Shown: one piece after another, positions 59,285 through 64,000 of the stretch | How positions within the stretch are numbered: position 1 is the stretch's first letter | How the letters are laid out: the number at the start of each line of letters is the position of its first letter | Assembly (NCBI GenBank): GCA_948567375.1 | Contig: OX419757.1 | Span: forward strand, 3,844,001 to 3,908,000 | Origin: Lunularia cruciata | Taxonomy: Eukaryota; Streptophyta; Marchantiopsida; Lunulariales; Lunulariaceae | Direction of reading: 5' to 3' | DNA: 64,000 bases | Notes under the pieces: model-generated | The model's database searches: none | What the model saw: the letters and a program-made list of their open reading frames with translations, nothing else | Told to the model about the DNA's origin: nothing | Program-made: the position numbers and the translations under genes

Positions 59285-59799
59285 GCTCCAAAGAAGCACC
59301 TTGTCTTTATTATATAGCAAAGAGGATCCACTCAATGGAAACTCCCTTGGATTAGATACATGGATTTGTTATATGTCAGCAAGCTCCATGCTTAGATTAG
59401 TTGCATGGATTGGTGACATGTTGATCCTTTGGTTCTATTGGGTTGGTCAAACAAGTTTGACCAAAGAGAATCTTTGGGGAATCTTCCTATAGGAAGCTCA
59501 AAATAGCATGGGTGAGGTATTATTAGAAAGCTCTTGATGAGATAAAAAAATACAAGTAAGGCAACAACTTGTTTCTAAGTGGGTGTATCTTCTATTTTTT
59601 GAGGCCTAATTCATCCATTTAGGCCTCCAAAATGGACTATGAAGTTTTCAAGGTTTTTTTGACTTCTATTCTATTAGTGGAAGTACTCTTTTGCTGAAAC
59701 CTCTATTTGATCTACTTAGACCATCATATATAACATCCCTCCAGATATTACTAAGCCAATTTCCACCTCTAGATAATATGTCTAGCTAATGGTATTACA
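59285..59799 (-). repeat. LTR-like repeat, copy B (inverted relative to copy A)
   Basis: On the minus strand it begins TGTAATACCA at 59799, passes GAGGCCTAAATGGATGAATT near 59625, and ends after the TATA-like CTATATAATAAAGAC near 59305. It thus follows copy A (21192-21870) throughout, without A's internal 156-bp duplication. It sits within plus-strand coding-like debris, so it was probably inserted there. Only the U3-TATA part is recognisable. Confidence 0.6.
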
Positions 59800-60510
59800 A
59801 TGACCCAACAACATTAGTACAATACATGGATAAGTGGGCACAATTGACAACAAAGGAAAAGGACCTTCTACACAACAAATTGATCAAGGTCAAGGAGTGG
59901 CTTAAGGAGAAGGACACAAGTTTGGAAAACTTTTAGAAGGACAAGCTCCTCCAACAAGAAAAGTACAATGTACTCATCCTAAAGTTGAAGGTGGAAGTTG
60001 AAAACCATCACGACAATGCCTTACAACAATGAGAGCAGCATGAAGATGAACTATGGGCTTGAGATAACAAATTGTGGACTCTACAAGCTGAGTTAAAAGA
60101 GGCCAGAACCAAGACAAGAACAAGAACAGCCCAAACATGATTTGATAATTGAAGAAGATGACCAATCTTTGTATCTTGGACTTTAGTACAAGTCTTAAAT
60201 GCCAATGGGATAAGGAAGAAGAGCAACACACAAAGATATACAACAAATTGTTGAACAAACTCTAGAGTGAAAGAATCAACCTAGATAACAAAAGCATGGG
60301 GTTCCTTGCCATAACTGGACATACCGCCACTCAACTCCAAAACCAATTGGAACGTATTTCCATTGAGAACCCCTCATTGTTGAAATCTAAAAGATTTGAG
60401 AACCCAAATTGACATATAGGAGAGGAGGAACTATATGAACAAACAACTCAAAGCATTGTTAGTCAAATTGTAGGGGCATACAAACTCCAAGTTCAAGAAC
60501 TAAACCATCT
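59800..60510 (+). pseudogene. Coiled-coil retroelement-type ORF remnant
   Basis: The plus strand reads DKWAQLTTKEKDLLHNKLIK near 59830, then KDKLLQQEKYNVLILKLKVE, LWTLQAELKEARTK and ITGHTATQLQNQLERISIEN (about 60313), with TAG and TGA stops between. This is a long, strongly coiled-coil sequence without enzyme motifs. It may be the N-terminal part of a gag-like protein of the same element family as 61990-63960 on the other strand. Confidence 0.5.
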
Positions 60511-61989
60511 TTGTATGAGTAGTTGATGGCTATAGGAAGGAAGGAGGAAGGAGCTTGTAGAACTCCTCGAGATATGCAAAGGAGTGAGTAGTTTGTTGCA
60601 AGTGCCGCAAGTTCGTATCAACAATGAGTAACTACCACAACAATTTCATACAAAATGAGTAGCGGCCAAATTTGTAAAAAATGACTAAATGTCATCTTAT
60701 AGATATGATAGATTAGTTTTAGTAGTTATAGTAATTATATTGTTGGAATGCAAGATCATGATCTTAGTCATCAGAGTGATTGGAACCTTTGAAGATCTTA
60801 CTCCCTCTTTTCATGCATTTTAGGATATTATCTGTAAGATATTTCAATGTTACCAATCTTGTTTGACCTAAATTTTGCAAGGTGATTGCAGATCATAGTA
60901 TTCATGAATGTCCCAATGCTAGTGGTCAGGAATTTGGTTGGACAACAAGGGAGATAAAGAAATTTAGAGGCAAAGTAATCTTAGTTAAAACATGAACCAC
61001 CACCTTGAAGAATCCTTTGGATTAAATCTAAGATGAATGTGAGTTTTGGGTTGTTTGTCTTTTTGTAGTGTATCAAGATTGGTGACATTATCCTTTTCCA
61101 AGAATACTCTACCCAAGAGATTTAATACAAAGCAATAGATTGCATTCTTACGACACTTGTATCTCAATTTTAGTCATATTCCATTCGCATCCTCGTAGAA
61201 CCAATGGGTTCTTACCACAATATTACAAGTTGGGACAACACCATGTCATTATAATTATATTATAAACTTATTTTATTTTATTTTATTTTGATAACCCAAC
61301 AAGTATCACTTTTGCCCTAATCAGTAAGTAAAGTTTGTTCCCATGGAGATACTAGTAAAAAATGGTCAAATACAAAGTAAGCAATAACAATGTATTTCTA
61401 CTTGAGTTCTTCTTTAATCTCTGAGGTAGAAACCACACCCAAAAGAGAGTAACAAGCACTGAATCATAGTCTTGTCACAAATTAACACTCATAATCACAA
61501 TACTTCCAATTCCAAACAAACTTTGATTGTGATGATTTAGAGTTTCCCAAAGAAGGCTACTTCACTACAAAACCTCTTCATCTCATAATTGTGTTCCACC
61601 CCTCCACTGAAGGTACAACTTCCTCGATCAAAATTACTTTGCATCAACTTTGTACTACGCTCACCAATGTAGAATACTACCAACACTACAATTCCTCATG
61701 GATTTGTCAAGGCATTGCTTTGATTGCTATCCACTCAAGATCAAACACACAAAATGAAATCAGAGTTGCGGAATCCAACATCCAACACTCTAACTTGCAC
61801 TTCAAATTTCTCCAAACACTCACAAACACATAGGATTGATACTCAAAATTAAGCTAAAATGACGAGCATTGAGTTACAACAATTTGCTTTACTCAACTTC
61901 AAAAATATAAATACTAACAACACAACACTGCAAATGCTTCCCTTAAATAGGTAGAGCACTTTGACAATTACCAAACCAAAATATTGTTT
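60511..61989. other. AT-rich sequence with (TTTTA)n tract, no gene supported
   Basis: A run of TTTTA units lies at about 61268-61290. ORFs on both strands are short and at chance level. Confidence 0.4.
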
Positions 61990-63960
61990 CCTAACAATCT
62001 CAAGATCCAAAATGGCAACCCACTCTTCATATCTGCCAATTCAAATTGGTTATGAATCTAATCCGATGTCAACCTCTTCTTCTTCTAAACCCAATGTAAC
62101 TTCTTGTGTCTCTTGTACTTTGGCTCTATCAATTTGTACATCTTCTTCTATTTCTCTAATCTCTTCGTCTAAACTGCAATTGAACTCATGGGCAATCTAT
62201 CTATCTCCTTATCTCCCACCCAACTTACTCCTAATTGCTCAATTAACTCCTCTAAAGAAAATTGCACTCCTACTTCTCTTACTTCACCTTGGGTTCCTAC
62301 CTTCATGTTACTCCAAATCTACTCTAACTCAGATTTCACTAAATCTAATTTGAGACACACATTATCTCCTACTTCACTAATTTTCCTATCTACTTGATCT
62401 TTGAGGCAAATCAAAAGATTATACAGATCCATATCCTTTGCCTTTCTCTTCCTTGTCTCCTGCACTAAGAACGTGCAGATGTACTTCTTCTACTTTCACT
62501 TCTGCTTAGGCTTTCAGCATTACATTGAGCTTCTCTATTGCTCTTCCTACTTGCTCCAATGTATGATCTTGAGCTTTCTCCACATGCAACTCTTCATAGT
62601 ACTATGAGCAGGCCTGTCTCTCACTCAAGATGAACCTCTGATGGCTATTATGGTAGTGCACCATGGACTAAGAAGGCAACGAATCCCAACTCCATCATAC
62701 TCCTCCAAGGGTAACACTCAAAGACTCAAGATATTGCTCACTAGAGAACTCAATGAGAGAGAGATAGTTACAAACAAAAGAATGATGAGTACCTCCTCAC
62801 CCCTTGTTTATATACTTGTGAAATAGTTACACACCAAAGTTACTAATTATTAGAGTAACTCAAGTTACTAGGCTAAAAGTCAAGTAAAGTCAAAAAGTAT
62901 AAAGGAATATCCATCCACAAATCATATTCCACTAAGAATGTGATCTTATCTTGACCCAACCACTAAGTCAAGGATTTCTTCACATGGGCTATCCTTGGAC
63001 TATAGAAGAATCCAAAATAAAAAGGCTTACGGGCCCAAGAGTTTTCCACTCTTTCCTCAAAGCCAAACACCTAGGAATAATACTAAGTCAACACACTAGA
63101 ATCCAAAATAGTGGTGCTCATCTTTTACATTTCCTCTAGAGTAAGGTCCCCACGATCTTAATTATGACTAACTTTAGCTAATCATGACTAATGTGGAACC
63201 ATCCTTTATCTCCATATAAATAATATCTCTCAAGTATTTGTAATACTAAGCTAAATATCATAATACCACACACATGCACAAATAGGTGTTACAGTACATC
63301 TTTAATGCATCTTCAAACTCAGCTTTCAATGGTTCCTTCTCCTCCATGTATTGGGCAAGTTGGGCTTCCATGTAAATGACAAGTCCTTGCAAAAACTCTT
63401 CTTCTCTATTTCGTCATGCTAACTCTCACTGCCAAGCTTCATCCTTTTGCATTGCCATTGACTTCAAACTCTCCAACTCTTGCTCCATCACAACAACAAT
63501 TGCCTTCAAATGTATAACCTCAAAGCGCACTTCATCAAACTGTCTCTTCAACTTCTCCCAAGCTGTCCTTTGCTTACTTAGCTCTTAGCTTGCATCTCAA
63601 GCTCACCTCCTTGCTTCTCGAAAGCCTCCTACAAGTTCTCAACTCTCTTTTGTTGCAGGACTTTGTCAATCCAAAGCTCCTTAGCTTACTTCTTACCTTT
63701 GATTAACTTCTCCTTCAACTACACTATCTCTTCACTTAGATACTTCACCACCTGCAGTTCATCCTTTACCTCCAAATGATGCTTCTTCAACTCTACCTTC
63801 TTCTTCTTGAACATCCTCAACAAGGGACAAACAATCTTGGATAAGTACACTGCTTCCCAAAAATCTTCCTCTTCTTCATTGTATTCACCTTTGCTCATGG
63901 CTTGTGGTGGTGCATTGTCAATTGGCATCTTACTCCAAAGTCTTGATCTTTGTACCTTTA
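61990..63960 (-). pseudogene. Degenerate coiled-coil ORF (gag-like), minus strand, running to the window edge
   Basis: From the right edge, the minus strand reads MPIDNAPPQAMSKGEYNEEE (63928), LRMFKKKKVELKKHHLEVKD and LQVVKYLSEEIV. After stops it continues as VEVHLKAIVVV-like, then EEFLQGLVIYMEAQLAQYME (about 63400-63340). Further left, LEELIEQLGVSWVGD appears near 62230. Most of it is predicted coiled coil, and more than five stops break it. No catalytic motif was found. This looks like an old retrotransposon gag or an element-specific structural protein; the 5' end lies beyond the window. Confidence 0.5.
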
Positions 63961-64000
63961 GAGTAACCGCCTCCGAGTTGGTGTCTTCATCTTCCGCTTT

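Noticed and set aside
1-64000. CRISPR array, prokaryotic operons or organellar genome insertion
   Set aside because: No regularly spaced identical short repeats with unique spacers, no ribosome-binding-site-led gene strings, and no recognisable plastid or mitochondrial gene order.

Overview
The window is nuclear DNA of a land plant. It has spliced genes with short exons, chloroplast-type enzymes (an AAA+ protein of the Rubisco-activase family and N-acetylglutamate kinase), an ARM/TPR protein of a plant family, a cytosolic tRNA-Ala and a lectin-receptor-kinase relic. Modest gene density, introns mostly of 100-300 bp and a non-LTR element with a restriction-like endonuclease suggest a bryophyte or other non-flowering lineage. 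That placement is inference; no sequence here names the species.

Left part (1-18 kb): the 3' two-thirds of a many-exon coiled-coil gene (+), then a complete 12-exon Rubisco-activase-like gene (+), then tRNA-Ala(AGC). Introns of both genes carry a previously unlabelled family of roughly 50-bp elements centred on a CCGTTC-nnn-GAACGG hairpin followed by GCTTCTG. Two larger intron repeats of about 700 bp and 1.2 kb end in the same element.

Middle (18-31 kb): mostly mobile-element wreckage, with very AT-rich and purine-rich stretches. It holds a broken PIF/Harbinger transposase, an LTR-like repeat whose inverted partner lies at 59.3-59.8 kb, a long GA/TA microsatellite and several short tandem duplications.

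31.8-39 kb: a two-exon ARM+TPR gene (-), followed by a GC-richer tract with no convincing gene. Near 39.7-40.1 kb are a perfect 26-bp inverted repeat and, just beyond it on the minus strand, a short ORF resembling the C-terminus of TnpB/OrfB proteins.

44.4-47.35 kb: a 2.96-kb non-LTR retrotransposon copy (RT, Cys/His finger, PD-(D/E)XK-type endonuclease), 5'-truncated and riddled with stops, bounded by an exact 11-bp target-site duplication. Its 3' tail recurs at seven further places. Three of these are tiny (51-97 bp) insertions with their own 10-11 bp duplications.

51-64 kb: an intronless chloroplast N-acetylglutamate kinase gene (-), an L-type lectin receptor kinase pseudogene (+), then AT-rich retrotransposon debris to the window end.

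The genes do not form a pathway. The strongest unusual signals are the non-LTR element with its micro-insertions and the intronic hairpin family.
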